A DNA stretch of 64,000 bases from Microvirga flocculans ATCC BAA-817. Lineage in GTDB: Bacteria; Pseudomonadota; Alphaproteobacteria; Rhizobiales; Beijerinckiaceae. The notes under the pieces were generated by a model. It saw nothing but the letters and a program-made list of their open reading frames with translations. It did not search any database and had not been told where the DNA came from. This document shows, in pieces, positions 34,443 to 42,774 of this stretch. The stretch covers positions 124,001-188,000 of the forward strand of contig NZ_JAEA01000009.1 in the NCBI RefSeq assembly GCF_000518665.1. The letters are read 5' to 3'. Every line of letters starts with the position of its first letter. Position 1 is the stretch's first letter. The position numbers and the translations under genes were made by a program.

Positions 34443-34463
34443 CCAGACCAGTATAGGACCAGT
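34443..34463 (-). promoter_or_regulatory. Candidate GntR operator upstream of murQ
   Basis: On the murQ strand the site reads ACTGGTCCTATACTGGTCT: the heptamer ACTGGTC is repeated exactly 11 bases apart, one helical turn. It is similar to DasR/NagR-type half sites (ACTGGTCT). It sits directly upstream of the ribosome-binding site. Sites of similar design stand before anmK and the transporter (36714-36742) and before the nag operon (44467-44482). Confidence 0.5.
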
Positions 34464-34529
34464 GAAGGGCCTCAACAATGGCCCGCAGGCGCCCGGACGG
34501 AGCCGTCGGCAAACTTTTTACCGGCATCC

Positions 34530-35564
34530 TTAAGGACGGGCGTGGCGGTTGAACAGCGCGACCGTCTGCTCCCCCGTCGCGCGGCGAAGCGCGAGGATTC
34601 CGCTGTCCTTGTGGCGGCTGGGATGCACGCGGTTGGTCAGCAGCGACCATGCCAACCCGCGCTCGAAATCGATCCAGAGTCCGGTGCCGGTGAAGCCCGT
34701 GTGGCCGATGGTGCCGGCGGAGCAGGAATCGCCGCCGTGCCAGCCGGGATGGAATCCTTCCCAGCCGACCGTCCGCTTGTCCGACTCGCGCGTGCGGATG
34801 GCTTTCACGGAGTCCGGCGACAACGCCGATCCGTCGAGGACCGATTGCGCGAAGTCGAGCACGCCGTCGATGGTGCCGAACAGGCCCGCATGGCCGGAGG
34901 CTCCGCCCAGCGCGAAAGCGTTCTCGTCATGCACCTCGCCGCGGATCACGCGCCCGCGCCAGGTGCAGCGCTCCGTGGCGGCGCAGAGCGCGGGATCGGG
35001 CCGGAACGAGAAACGCGGCGGCAGCGGCTGATCGATCAGCGCCTGCCCTGTGAGACGCTCGATGGCGATGCCGAGCAGCATGAAATTGATGTCGGAATAG
35101 ACCGGCGGCCCGGGCTGCCAGACGCGCTGCAGGATGAAAGCGCGCAGGGTGTTCGGATCCTGGCCGTAGGTGTAGAGCGGCTCGACGGCCGGAAGATGGG
35201 TCTGGTGCGCCAGGCATTGGCGGAAGGTGAGCCGCCGTTCGGCGGCGTTCATGTCGTATTGGCGCAGATCGGGAATGACCGTCGCCAGCGGATCGTCGAG
35301 CGCGATCTTCCCCTCCTCGACGAGATGCAGGATGCGCGTCGTCGTGAAGATGACCTTGGTGAGGGAGGCGAGATCGAACCATGTCTCGCGGGAGATCGGC
35401 GCGTGCTCCGGTTGGATCTGCGCCGCGCCGGACCAGTGAACGGCGCGCTTGCCGTCAGCGGTGACGAGGCCGAGAACCGCGCCGGGGATGTTGCCCGTCC
35501 CGATGGACGCGGCGGCAGGCGCGAAGGCCTGCCCGATCCATGATTCAAGCGGCATGGCGCTCAC
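34530..35564 (-). CDS. Beta-lactamase-fold serine hydrolase in the muropeptide cluster
   Basis: This 344-residue class C-type hydrolase shows the SxxK nucleophile motif in FDLASLTKVIF, the YxN motif in PPVYSDINFMLLG, and a late HTGFTGTGLWID in place of KTG. No signal peptide is visible, so it is probably cytosolic. In Bacillus subtilis a similar beta-lactamase-like gene (ybbE/amlB) lies beside murQ and other MurNAc-recycling genes. The ATG at 35564 overlaps the anmK stop by 4 bases (ATGA), which ties it to anhydro-MurNAc metabolism. Removing a peptide or ester from MurNAc compounds is a plausible but unproven role. Confidence 0.85.
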   Translation of the reverse strand: MSAMPLESWIGQAFAPAAASIGTGNIPGAVLGLVTADGKRAVHWSGAAQIQPEHAPISRETWFDLASLTKVIFTTTRILHLVEEGKIALDDPLATVIPDLRQYDMNAAERRLTFRQCLAHQTHLPAVEPLYTYGQDPNTLRAFILQRVWQPGPPVYSDINFMLLGIAIERLTGQALIDQPLPPRFSFRPDPALCAATERCTWRGRVIRGEVHDENAFALGGASGHAGLFGTIDGVLDFAQSVLDGSALSPDSVKAIRTRESDKRTVGWEGFHPGWHGGDSCSAGTIGHTGFTGTGLWIDFERGLAWSLLTNRVHPSRHKDSGILALRRATGEQTVALFNRHARP

Positions 35565-36658
35565 GCGGCGCGATGAAGTTCGCCGCCCGGCATTGGATGC
35601 GGCACGCCCGTGGTGGTGGGCAGGCTCAGGGGCAGCCCCAGCGTGGAGCGTACGGCGAGATAGCCGAAGGCCTGGGCCTCCAGAAAATCGCCATTCCAGC
35701 CCACGGATTCCACCGGATCGACCGCGACGCCGAGCTCCTCGCGCAGGCGCTTCATGAAATGCGCGTTGCGCCGCCCGCCGCCGGTCACCAGCCAGCGCTG
35801 CGGTGCGCGCGGAACATGCCGCAGCGCGGCGATGACGGATTGCACCGTGAACTCCGCCAGCGTCGCCGCGCCATCGGCATCGGAGAGCGCTTCAACGCCT
35901 TTGGCGCGGTCGTGGAAATCCTGCCGGTCGAGAGATTTCGGCGCGGGCCGGTCGAAGAACGGGTTCGTCATGAATGCGGAAACGAGCCTTTGGTCCACAT
36001 TACCGGAAGCCGCGAGCTGCCCGTTCTCGTCGAAGCCCAGGCCGCGGCGGCGCAGCATGAAATCGTCGAGCAGTGCGCTGGCCGGGCCGGTATCGAACGC
36101 GATCACCGCGTCGCCATCGATATAGGTGACGTTCCCGACGCCGCCGAGATTGAGAACCATGACCGGCTGGGGCAATCCGCTTGCCAGGGCCCGATGATAA
36201 AGCGGAACGAAGGGCGCGCCTTCGCCGCCGGAGGCCACGTCCGCATGGCGGAAACGATAGACCGTATCGATGCCGAGCTCGCGCGCCACCTGTGCGCCGA
36301 GGCCGAGCTGGCGGGTAAAGCGGATCTCCGGCCGGTGATAGACGGTCTGCCCATGAAAGCCGATGAGCTTCACGTCGCCTGCGGCAATTCCGGTCTCGCT
36401 CATGAAGCGGCGGATGGCGGCGATATGAGCCTGCGTCACGGCCTGCTCGAGATCGTCCAGCGGCTCGCTCTGCGCGCGGGCGGGCTGGGCGATGAGAGCC
36501 TGCAGGGTCGCGCGCAGATCCTCCGGATAGGAAAAGGTCCGTCCCGGACCCGGCTTCACCACGCTGTCCCCATCCGTCTCCACGATGGAGACGTCGATGC
36601 CGTCCATTGACGTGCCGCTGATCGCGCCAATGGCTTTGACGACGGGGCGTTCGGGCAT
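35561..36658 (-). CDS. anmK: Anhydro-N-acetylmuramic acid kinase
   Basis: AnmK opens the 1,6-anhydro ring of anhydro-MurNAc while phosphorylating it, giving MurNAc-6-phosphate for MurQ. The 365-residue protein starts MPERPVVKAIGAISGTSMDG (family signature). It continues with IGFHGQTVYHRPE, FRHADVASGGEGAPFVPLYH, LNLGGVGNVTYI, FDTGPASALLDDF and LVTGGGRRNAHFM. Start 36658 is chosen because family homology begins there; the open frame to 36802 covers the promoter region. It is the first gene of the leftward recycling operon, divergent from the transporter genes. Confidence 0.96.
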   Translation of the reverse strand: MPERPVVKAIGAISGTSMDGIDVSIVETDGDSVVKPGPGRTFSYPEDLRATLQALIAQPARAQSEPLDDLEQAVTQAHIAAIRRFMSETGIAAGDVKLIGFHGQTVYHRPEIRFTRQLGLGAQVARELGIDTVYRFRHADVASGGEGAPFVPLYHRALASGLPQPVMVLNLGGVGNVTYIDGDAVIAFDTGPASALLDDFMLRRRGLGFDENGQLAASGNVDQRLVSAFMTNPFFDRPAPKSLDRQDFHDRAKGVEALSDADGAATLAEFTVQSVIAALRHVPRAPQRWLVTGGGRRNAHFMKRLREELGVAVDPVESVGWNGDFLEAQAFGYLAVRSTLGLPLSLPTTTGVPHPMPGGELHRAA

Positions 36659-36713
36659 CGGTCTCTCCGGGATGCTTTCAGGTCCTGGCGGACCATAGCA
36701 CAAGCGTCGAGCC

Positions 36714-36742
36714 GGTCTAGAGTGGTATGATATTGGACCATG
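36714..36742. promoter_or_regulatory. Candidate GntR operator between anmK and the transporter operon
   Basis: The segment contains GGTCTAGAG (36714-36722) followed by AGTGGTATGATATTGGACCA (36721-36740), again with TGG triplets 11 bases apart. It overlaps the first bases of the -35 box of the rightward promoter (36740-36768) and lies 56-84 bases upstream of the anmK start, so one repressor could control both operons. Confidence 0.45.
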
Positions 36743-36768
36743 ACAGGTCCACGGCGATGGCCTATAAA
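36740..36768 (+). promoter_or_regulatory. Sigma-70 promoter of the transporter operon
   Basis: ATGACA (36740-36745), a 17-base spacer and TATAAA (36763-36768) form a good promoter. Transcription would start near 36775, 25 bases before the ATG at 36801, with GGGAG as ribosome-binding site. Confidence 0.65.
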
Positions 36769-36800
36769 ACCCCTGCGGCTTCCAAGGGAGAAAAAGACGC

Positions 36801-38300
36801 ATGGTCAGGTCAGCACTGCGCAGCGCACTGGGTGCGGGGTTCTTAATGGCGGCGATGGCATCCGCCTCGGCTCAGGTTCTGGAGATCGGAGCGGATGCGA
36901 GCCCCACCGGTCTCGACCCGCATCTCATCACCGCTTTCCCGAGTTTCATGGTGGTGAACGGCAATATCTACGAGGGCCTCACCGCCATCGACAAGGATCT
37001 GAAGATCGTTCCTGCCCTTGCCGAATCCTGGACCGTGTCCGCCGACGGCAAGACCTATACCTTCAAGCTGCGCGCGAACGTGAAATTCCACGACGGCTCC
37101 GCCATGGAGGCGGAGGACGTGGTGGCCTCGATCAAGCGCGTGCAGAGCAAGGACATCGCCTCGCCGCTGGCGAGCCGTCTCTCGGCGGTTGAAAGCGCCA
37201 GCGCGGTCGATCCGCAGACGGTGGAGCTGAAGCTCAAGGAACCCTCCGCGGCGCTCTTGAGTTCGCTTGCCACCATTGCCATCGTGCCGAGCGCCATGGA
37301 GGCGAACAAGGACGCCCTGCAGAAGGCGCCGGTCGGAACGGGCCCGTTCAAGTTCCAGGAATGGCAGCCCAACGGCTTCATCCTTCTCACCAAGAACGAG
37401 GCCTATTGGGACAAGGGACTGCCGAAGCTCTCCGGGCTCAAGTTCAACATCGTGCCTGAATCGGCCACCCGCCAGGTGGGCCTGAGCAACGGTCAGTACG
37501 CTCTCCTGCCCAACATCGACGCGGCGACGGCCCTGCAGCTCAAGGGCAAGCCGAACGTGAAGCTCGCCGAGACCATGGATCTCGCCTACATGCTGATCGG
37601 CATGAACGTGTCGAAGCCGCCCTTCGACAACCCGAAGGTGCGCGAGGCGGTGAACTACGCCATCAACCGCCAGGAGATCGTCGATGCGGCGCTCTTCGGC
37701 GCGGGCGTTCCGGGCGGGCCGCTCTCTCCGGCCCTGAAATCCTGGGCGCTCGATGTGAAGCAGTTCGCCTGCTACAAGCCCGACCCCGCCAAGGCGCAGG
37801 CGCTTCTGAAGGAAGCGGGCGTTGCGACGCCGGTGGCCGTGACCCTGAAGGTGCTGCCGCGCCAGGACGTCAAGGATATCGCGCAGGTGGTGCAGGAGCA
37901 GCTCAACAAGGCGGGCTTCAAGGTCGAGCTCGTCAACCAGGAGCAGGGCCAGTTCATTCAGGATTGGCGCAACAGCAACTTCGACATGTTCGCATCCATC
38001 AATGCGGGCCAGCCCGATCCGGACGAGTATTTCTACCGCACCTTCCGCACGGGCGGTTCGACCAACGTGTTCAAGTATTCGGACGCGGAGCTCGACGGGC
38101 TTCTCGATCAGGCCCGCACCCTGCAGGATCAGGCGGCGCGCAAGGCGGCCTACGACAAGGTGCAGCAGAAGCTCGCCTGCTCCGGCCCCGTGGCGCATCT
38201 CACCTACGGCACGCTGTTCTCGGCCATGAACAGCAAGCTGCAGGGTTACGATGTGATGCCCAACCGCTCGCTCATGCTGCTGCGCAACGCGTCCTACTGA
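36801..38300 (+). CDS. ABC transporter substrate-binding protein, peptide family (SBP_bac_5)
   Basis: This 499-residue periplasmic protein has a signal peptide (MVRSALRSALGAGFLMAAMA, cleavage after ASA near residue 25). The DppA/OppA fold is indicated by GADASPTGLDPHLI, the YTFKLRANVKFHDGSAMEAEDV block, VGTGPFKFQEWQPNGFI and KVREAVNYAINRQEIV. It would capture di- or oligopeptides or related ligands. Divergence from anmK with a shared candidate operator suggests a cell-wall-derived ligand such as a muropeptide or anhydro-muropeptide, but this is an inference. Confidence 0.93.
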   Translation: MVRSALRSALGAGFLMAAMASASAQVLEIGADASPTGLDPHLITAFPSFMVVNGNIYEGLTAIDKDLKIVPALAESWTVSADGKTYTFKLRANVKFHDGSAMEAEDVVASIKRVQSKDIASPLASRLSAVESASAVDPQTVELKLKEPSAALLSSLATIAIVPSAMEANKDALQKAPVGTGPFKFQEWQPNGFILLTKNEAYWDKGLPKLSGLKFNIVPESATRQVGLSNGQYALLPNIDAATALQLKGKPNVKLAETMDLAYMLIGMNVSKPPFDNPKVREAVNYAINRQEIVDAALFGAGVPGGPLSPALKSWALDVKQFACYKPDPAKAQALLKEAGVATPVAVTLKVLPRQDVKDIAQVVQEQLNKAGFKVELVNQEQGQFIQDWRNSNFDMFASINAGQPDPDEYFYRTFRTGGSTNVFKYSDAELDGLLDQARTLQDQAARKAAYDKVQQKLACSGPVAHLTYGTLFSAMNSKLQGYDVMPNRSLMLLRNASY

Positions 38301-38367
38301 GTGTCATCCATCGCCCCGGCGCCGCGATTGCGCGCGCCGGGGTGTTTCGTTTCAAGAGCCTTTCCGC

Positions 38368-39315
38368 ATGAACCGTGTTCTGCTCGCGCGCCTCATCGAT
38401 CTGATCGTCGTTCTCTTCGGCGTGTCGATCATCGTCTTCCTGATGATCCGGCTGATCCCCGGCGATGCGGTCGCGATCATGCTCGGCGCGAACACCGAGA
38501 TTACGCCCGAGCGCATGGCGGAGCTCAACCGTCGCGTGGGTCTCGACCGTCCCATCGTCGAGCAATACCTGCTCTGGGCGGGTGCGGCCCTGCGCGGCGA
38601 TTTCGGCACGTCGCTCTGGACCGGTCGTCCCGTCTCGACCGAGATCATCCTGCATCTGTGGCCGACGCTGGAGCTGACCTTCCTTGCGCTCCTCATCGGA
38701 GCCGTGCTGGCCGTGCCCGTCGGCTGCCTCATGGCCCAGACCCGCGGCGGCGCGGCCGACGTGGCGATGCGCGTGACGGCGATCGCGGGCCTGACGATTC
38801 CCTCCTTCTGGCTCGGCATCGTGCTCATCCTGCTCCTCTCCGCCTGGGCGCCCGGCTTCGCCTCGCTCGGATACGTGCCGTTCTCGGAAGATCCGGTGGG
38901 CAACCTCCAGCGGATGCTCCTGCCTGCGGTGGCGCTGGCGCTGCCGATCCTCGCCAACCTTTCGCGCCTCGTGCGCTCGGCCATGCTCGATGCGCTGGGC
39001 CAGGACTACATCCGCACCGCGCGCGCCAAGGGTCTCGCGGAGCGGACCGTCGTCTACAAGCACGCCCTGCGCAATGCGCTGATCCCGTTTCTCACCAGCG
39101 TCGGCATCATGACCGGCTATCTGCTCGGCGGCGCCATCGTGGTCGAGCAGGTCTTCGCCATTCCGGGTCTCGGCCGCCTCATCCTCGGAGCCATCGCCGA
39201 GCGCAACTATCCGCTGATCCAGGCCACGATCCTCGTGGTCACCGCGGGCTTCGTCGTCGTCAACTTCCTCGTCGACTTCCTCTACATCGTCGTCGATCCC
39301 CGCGTGAGGGCTTGA
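38368..39315 (+). CDS. ABC transporter permease, DppB family
   Basis: A 315-residue inner-membrane subunit with six helices. The N-terminal IVVLFGVSIIVFLMIRLIPGD is the family hallmark, and the EAA loop region reads YIRTARAKGLAERTVVYKHALRNALIPFLT; VFAIPGLGRLILGAI is also conserved. It follows the binding-protein gene after 67 bases and precedes the second permease by 3 bases. Together they form the membrane channel of a peptide-type importer. No ATPase gene accompanies them here. Confidence 0.93.
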   Translation: MNRVLLARLIDLIVVLFGVSIIVFLMIRLIPGDAVAIMLGANTEITPERMAELNRRVGLDRPIVEQYLLWAGAALRGDFGTSLWTGRPVSTEIILHLWPTLELTFLALLIGAVLAVPVGCLMAQTRGGAADVAMRVTAIAGLTIPSFWLGIVLILLLSAWAPGFASLGYVPFSEDPVGNLQRMLLPAVALALPILANLSRLVRSAMLDALGQDYIRTARAKGLAERTVVYKHALRNALIPFLTSVGIMTGYLLGGAIVVEQVFAIPGLGRLILGAIAERNYPLIQATILVVTAGFVVVNFLVDFLYIVVDPRVRA

Positions 39316-39318
39316 GCC

Positions 39319-40143
39319 ATGTCGCGTCTGGCCAAGAACAAGCTTCTGACTTTCGCCATCGCCCTGGTGGCGATCCAACTCATTCTCGCCATCGGCGCGC
39401 CGCTCTTCGCGCCCTACGATCCCATGGCGCAGAGCGTCGCGCGGCGCCTGCGCGCGCCCTCCGCGCTGAACTGGTTCGGCACCGACCAGCTGGGCCGCGA
39501 CGTGCTCACGCGCATTCTCTACGGATACCGCACATCCCTCATCGCCTGCCTCCTCGCCGTCGGCATCGCGCTTGTCGCGGGCGGAGCGCTCGGGCTCGTG
39601 GCCGCCTATTACTGCGGCTGGCTCGACCGCATCATCATGCGCGTCATGGATGTACTCTTCGCCTTTCCGGTGATGCTGCTCGCCATCGGCATCATCGCGG
39701 TGCTGGGGCCGCACACCTACAGCGCAGCGGCTGCCATCGCGGTAGTCTACACGCCGATCTTCGCAAGGCTCCTGCGCGGCCCTGCGCTCGTTCTGTGCGA
39801 GAGCGAGTACGTCGCGGGGGCGAAAGCCATCGGCGCATCGGATGCGCGCATCATCTTCCTGCACATCCTGCCGAACCTCGCTTCCGTGATCCTCGTCCAG
39901 ACGAGCCTTCTCCTGTCCGCCGCCATCCTGGTCGAGGCCTCGCTCTCCTTCCTCGGGCTCGGCACCCAGCCGCCGACGCCGTCGCTCGGCCTGATGCTGT
40001 CGGAAGGCCGCAACTTCCTCATGCTCTCTCCCTGGAGCGCCGTCTTCGCGGGCTTTGCCATCCTCTTCCTGTCCTTCGGGTTCAACCTGCTCGGCGATGC
40101 GCTGCGCGATACCCTCGATCCGCGTCTCAGGGGGCAGCCGTGA
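39319..40143 (+). CDS. ABC transporter permease, DppC family
   Basis: A 274-residue partner permease starting MSRLAKNKLLTFAIALVAIQ. The family segment FGTDQLGRDVLTRILYGYRTSL is clear, the EAA loop is EYVAGAKAIGASDARIIFLHILPNLAS, and the C-terminus has LGTQPPTPSLGLMLSEGRNFL. Its stop overlaps the GTG start of the next gene (GTGA). Two ATPase genes (DppD/DppF type) normally follow DppC; they are missing, so the importer must borrow an ATPase from elsewhere on the chromosome or be non-functional. Confidence 0.93.
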   Translation: MSRLAKNKLLTFAIALVAIQLILAIGAPLFAPYDPMAQSVARRLRAPSALNWFGTDQLGRDVLTRILYGYRTSLIACLLAVGIALVAGGALGLVAAYYCGWLDRIIMRVMDVLFAFPVMLLAIGIIAVLGPHTYSAAAAIAVVYTPIFARLLRGPALVLCESEYVAGAKAIGASDARIIFLHILPNLASVILVQTSLLLSAAILVEASLSFLGLGTQPPTPSLGLMLSEGRNFLMLSPWSAVFAGFAILFLSFGFNLLGDALRDTLDPRLRGQP

Positions 40144-40577
40144 TCGTCCGCGCCGCCAGGGCCGGTGACATTCCGGCGCTGGCCGATATCGCCGAACGGT
40201 CATACCGCTCGGCCTTTGCCGGAATTCTGGAAGCGGACGTTCTTCGAGCCAAGCACGCGGCGTTCTTCGCGCAGCGCTTCGCCACCTCGTGGGAGCGTGT
40301 CCTGGTTGCGGCGCTGAACGATCGGCCGACAGGTTTCCTGCTCATGACGGACGGGCATATCGACATGCTGTTCATGGATCCCGGCGAGAGCGGCAGGGGC
40401 GGCGGCCCGCTTCTCTTGAATGAGGCGGAGCGGCGAGGAGCAAGAACGCTCGAATGCTTCCGCGACAACCATGCCGCCCGCCGCTTCTACGAGCGCCACG
40501 GCTGGCGCGTCGAGCGGGAATACGACCGCGACTTCGCAGGAAGGAGCCGCAGCTTCGTCTTCTACCGGAAGGGTTGA
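40140..40577 (+). CDS. GNAT-family N-acetyltransferase
   Basis: The 145-residue protein starts at GTG 40140, overlapping the permease stop by 4 bases, hence translationally coupled to the transporter. It opens IVRAARAGDIPALADIAERS, which is typical of GNAT starts. It has HIDMLFMDPGESGRGGGPLLL in the acetyl-CoA loop position and ends in a GNAT beta-bulge segment (CFRDNHAARRFYERHGWRVE). The substrate could be an imported amino-sugar or peptide amine, but nothing shows this directly. The convergent nagA ends 5 bases after it. Confidence 0.82.
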   Translation: MIVRAARAGDIPALADIAERSYRSAFAGILEADVLRAKHAAFFAQRFATSWERVLVAALNDRPTGFLLMTDGHIDMLFMDPGESGRGGGPLLLNEAERRGARTLECFRDNHAARRFYERHGWRVEREYDRDFAGRSRSFVFYRKG

Positions 40578-40582
40578 TCCGC

Positions 40583-41716
40583 TCAGTCGCTGCTGCCGCC
40601 GATCCAGGTCTGCCGCACGTTCAGCGCGTCGTCGAGCAACACGAAATCGGCGCGGTATCCGGGCGCGATGCGTCCGCATTCGTGATCGAGCCTGAGGAAG
40701 CGCGCCGGAACGAGCGAGGCCATCCGCAGCACATCCGGCAGGGCAAGGCCGAGGCGATGGACGCTGTTGCGCACGGCGCTTGCCATGTCGAGGTCGGAGC
40801 CTGCCAGCGTCCCGTCCGCCGTGGCGAGCCTGCCCTCACGCCGGTAGATCGTGCGGCCGTGGAGCTCGAAGTCCGTCAGGTCCGTGCCGGTCACCGACAT
40901 GGCGTCGGTCACGAGCATCATCCGCTCCGTCCCCTTGGCCGCGATCGCGATGCGCAGGGAGGCATCGTTCACATGATGTCCGTCGACGATGATCCCGCAC
41001 CAGGTATCCCGGCTGTCGAGGGCAGCGCCCACGGGGCCGGGATCGCGGCCTACGAGCGGCGGCATCGCGTTGAAGAGATGCGTGAAGCCGCGCAGGCCAT
41101 GCCGCGTGGCCTCGATGACGGTGTCGTAATCGCCAGCGGTGTGACCGGCGCAGACCAGGACGCCCGCGGAGGCAAGGCGCGCGATTGCGTCCATGCCGGT
41201 GCGCTCGGGAGCGAGGGTCACGAGCGTGCGGCCTTCCGTCAGCGATGTCATGATGGCGATGTCCTCATCCTCCAGCGGACGGATGAAGGATGCATCGTGC
41301 ACGCCCTTGCGCTCGGGGCTGATGAAGGGGCCTTCCAGATGGATGCCGAGCACGCCGGGGACGCGGGCCGCCAAAGCCGCGCGCATGGCCTCGACCGCTT
41401 CCGCCATGGCCGCGCGGGTATCGGTGATGAAGGTCGGCAGAAGGCCCGTCGTGCCGTAGCGCCGGTGGGCCTCCGCGATTTTCCTCAGGCCCTCGACCGT
41501 GCGCACGTCGTTGTAGAGGACGCCGCCGCCGCCATTGACCTGCACGTCGATGAAGCCCGGCGCCAGGAGTCCTTCGATGGCATGGCGCCGGATTCCGGCG
41601 CTCAGATCCTTTTCGAGCGGCACGGCGGCAATGTGGCCGTTCTCGATCACGACGGCGCGGCCGTCGAGCATGTGCGATCCGTCGAACAGGCGGGCTCCGG
41701 TCAGCGCGATGGCCAT
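40583..41716 (-). CDS. nagA: N-acetylglucosamine-6-phosphate deacetylase
   Basis: NagA deacetylates GlcNAc-6-phosphate to glucosamine-6-phosphate. The 377-residue amidohydrolase has APGFIDVQVNGGGGVLYND, GIHLEGPFISPERKGVHD (metal Glu), CAGHTAGDYDTVIEAT, THLFNAMPPLVGRDPGPVGA, DGHHVN, and the catalytic Asp in LVTDAMSVTG. The start ATG 41716 overlaps the stop of the SIS gene (TGATG). It is the last gene of the leftward nag operon. Confidence 0.96.
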   Translation of the reverse strand: MAIALTGARLFDGSHMLDGRAVVIENGHIAAVPLEKDLSAGIRRHAIEGLLAPGFIDVQVNGGGGVLYNDVRTVEGLRKIAEAHRRYGTTGLLPTFITDTRAAMAEAVEAMRAALAARVPGVLGIHLEGPFISPERKGVHDASFIRPLEDEDIAIMTSLTEGRTLVTLAPERTGMDAIARLASAGVLVCAGHTAGDYDTVIEATRHGLRGFTHLFNAMPPLVGRDPGPVGAALDSRDTWCGIIVDGHHVNDASLRIAIAAKGTERMMLVTDAMSVTGTDLTDFELHGRTIYRREGRLATADGTLAGSDLDMASAVRNSVHRLGLALPDVLRMASLVPARFLRLDHECGRIAPGYRADFVLLDDALNVRQTWIGGSSD

Positions 41717-42774
41717 CAGACGGTCTCCGTCACCTTGCGCAGGCGCGGCGGGTTGTCGGGGTTGCGTCCGCGCGCCAGAGCGATGGCGTTCACGAGGGGA
41801 TAGAAGCTCTGGATCAGGGCGATGGGCGCGAGGTAGGGATGCACATTCTCGACGGACGGCAGCTTCACGGCGGCGGAACCTTCCGCCGCGCCGCCGACGA
41901 CGACGGGAACGCCCTGCTCGTTCAGCTTCGTCACGAGATCGTTCACGCCGCTCAGGGTCTCGTCCCGCTGGCTGAGAACCAGGATGGGGAAGTGGTCGCC
42001 CGCCAGCGTCCAGGGGCCGTGCATCAGTTCGGCGGCGCTCATCGCCTCCGCGTGAATGCCCGATGTCTCCTTGAGCTTGAGCGCGGCCTCCTGCGCCACG
42101 GCGAAGCCCACGCCACGCCCGACGACGAAGAGGTTGTTCGCATCCGAGAGGAGGGGGAGCGCAGACGACCAGTCGGCTGCGGACGCCTTTGCGAGAACAT
42201 CCGGCAGCGTGTCGAGCGCGGCGAGCAGCTCCTTGTCCTGCGACCAATGGGCGACGAGCTGCAATCCTGCGGCCAGCGCCGCGATGAAGGACTTCGTCGC
42301 GGCGACGCTCTTCTCCGGCCCCGCTTGCAGCGGCAGCACGACTTCGCAGGTGGAGGCGAGGGGGGACGTCGTGTCGTTGACGAGCGCGACGGTCAGCGCG
42401 CCGTCGTCGCGGCCGGCTTGCGCGAGGTTGAGGATGTCCGGGCTGCGGCCCGATTGGGACACGGCGATGAAGAGCGCATCGCGCATGCGCGGGCGCGCCT
42501 CGTAGACGGACGTAACCGAGGGGCCGACGGAAGCCGTCACGAGTCCGGAATGGATCTCGAGAAGATATTTGACGAAGGTCGCCGCGTTGTCGGAGCTGCC
42601 GCGGGCACAGGTCACGGCGAAGGGCGGCGGGGAAGCCCGCAGGCGCTCACCGAGATCCCGGCAGAGCGGCGCATTGTTCGCGAGGAGGCGCGCGACCACC
42701 TGGGGCGCTTCCTGCGCCTCGCGCAGCATGGCGGTGATGGTGGAGGGAGTATTCTTCAAATCAGACATTGTCAT
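41716..42774 (-). CDS. SIS-domain glucosamine-6-phosphate deaminase-like protein (NagB-II/GlmS isomerase-like)
   Basis: This 352-residue protein with two SIS domains resembles the isomerase half of GlmS without the glutaminase half. Motifs include TCARGSSDNAATFVKYLLE, FIAVSQSGRSPDILN, LQAGPEKSVAATKSFIAALAA, GRGVGFAVAQEAALKLKETSGIHAEA and ELMHGPW. Such proteins (NagB-II) replace classical NagB by converting glucosamine-6-phosphate to fructose-6-phosphate plus ammonia. Its place between the GntR gene and nagA supports that. An ATG at 42768 is an alternative start. The start overlaps the GntR stop. Confidence 0.9.
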   Translation of the reverse strand: MTMSDLKNTPSTITAMLREAQEAPQVVARLLANNAPLCRDLGERLRASPPPFAVTCARGSSDNAATFVKYLLEIHSGLVTASVGPSVTSVYEARPRMRDALFIAVSQSGRSPDILNLAQAGRDDGALTVALVNDTTSPLASTCEVVLPLQAGPEKSVAATKSFIAALAAGLQLVAHWSQDKELLAALDTLPDVLAKASAADWSSALPLLSDANNLFVVGRGVGFAVAQEAALKLKETSGIHAEAMSAAELMHGPWTLAGDHFPILVLSQRDETLSGVNDLVTKLNEQGVPVVVGGAAEGSAAVKLPSVENVHPYLAPIALIQSFYPLVNAIALARGRNPDNPPRLRKVTETV

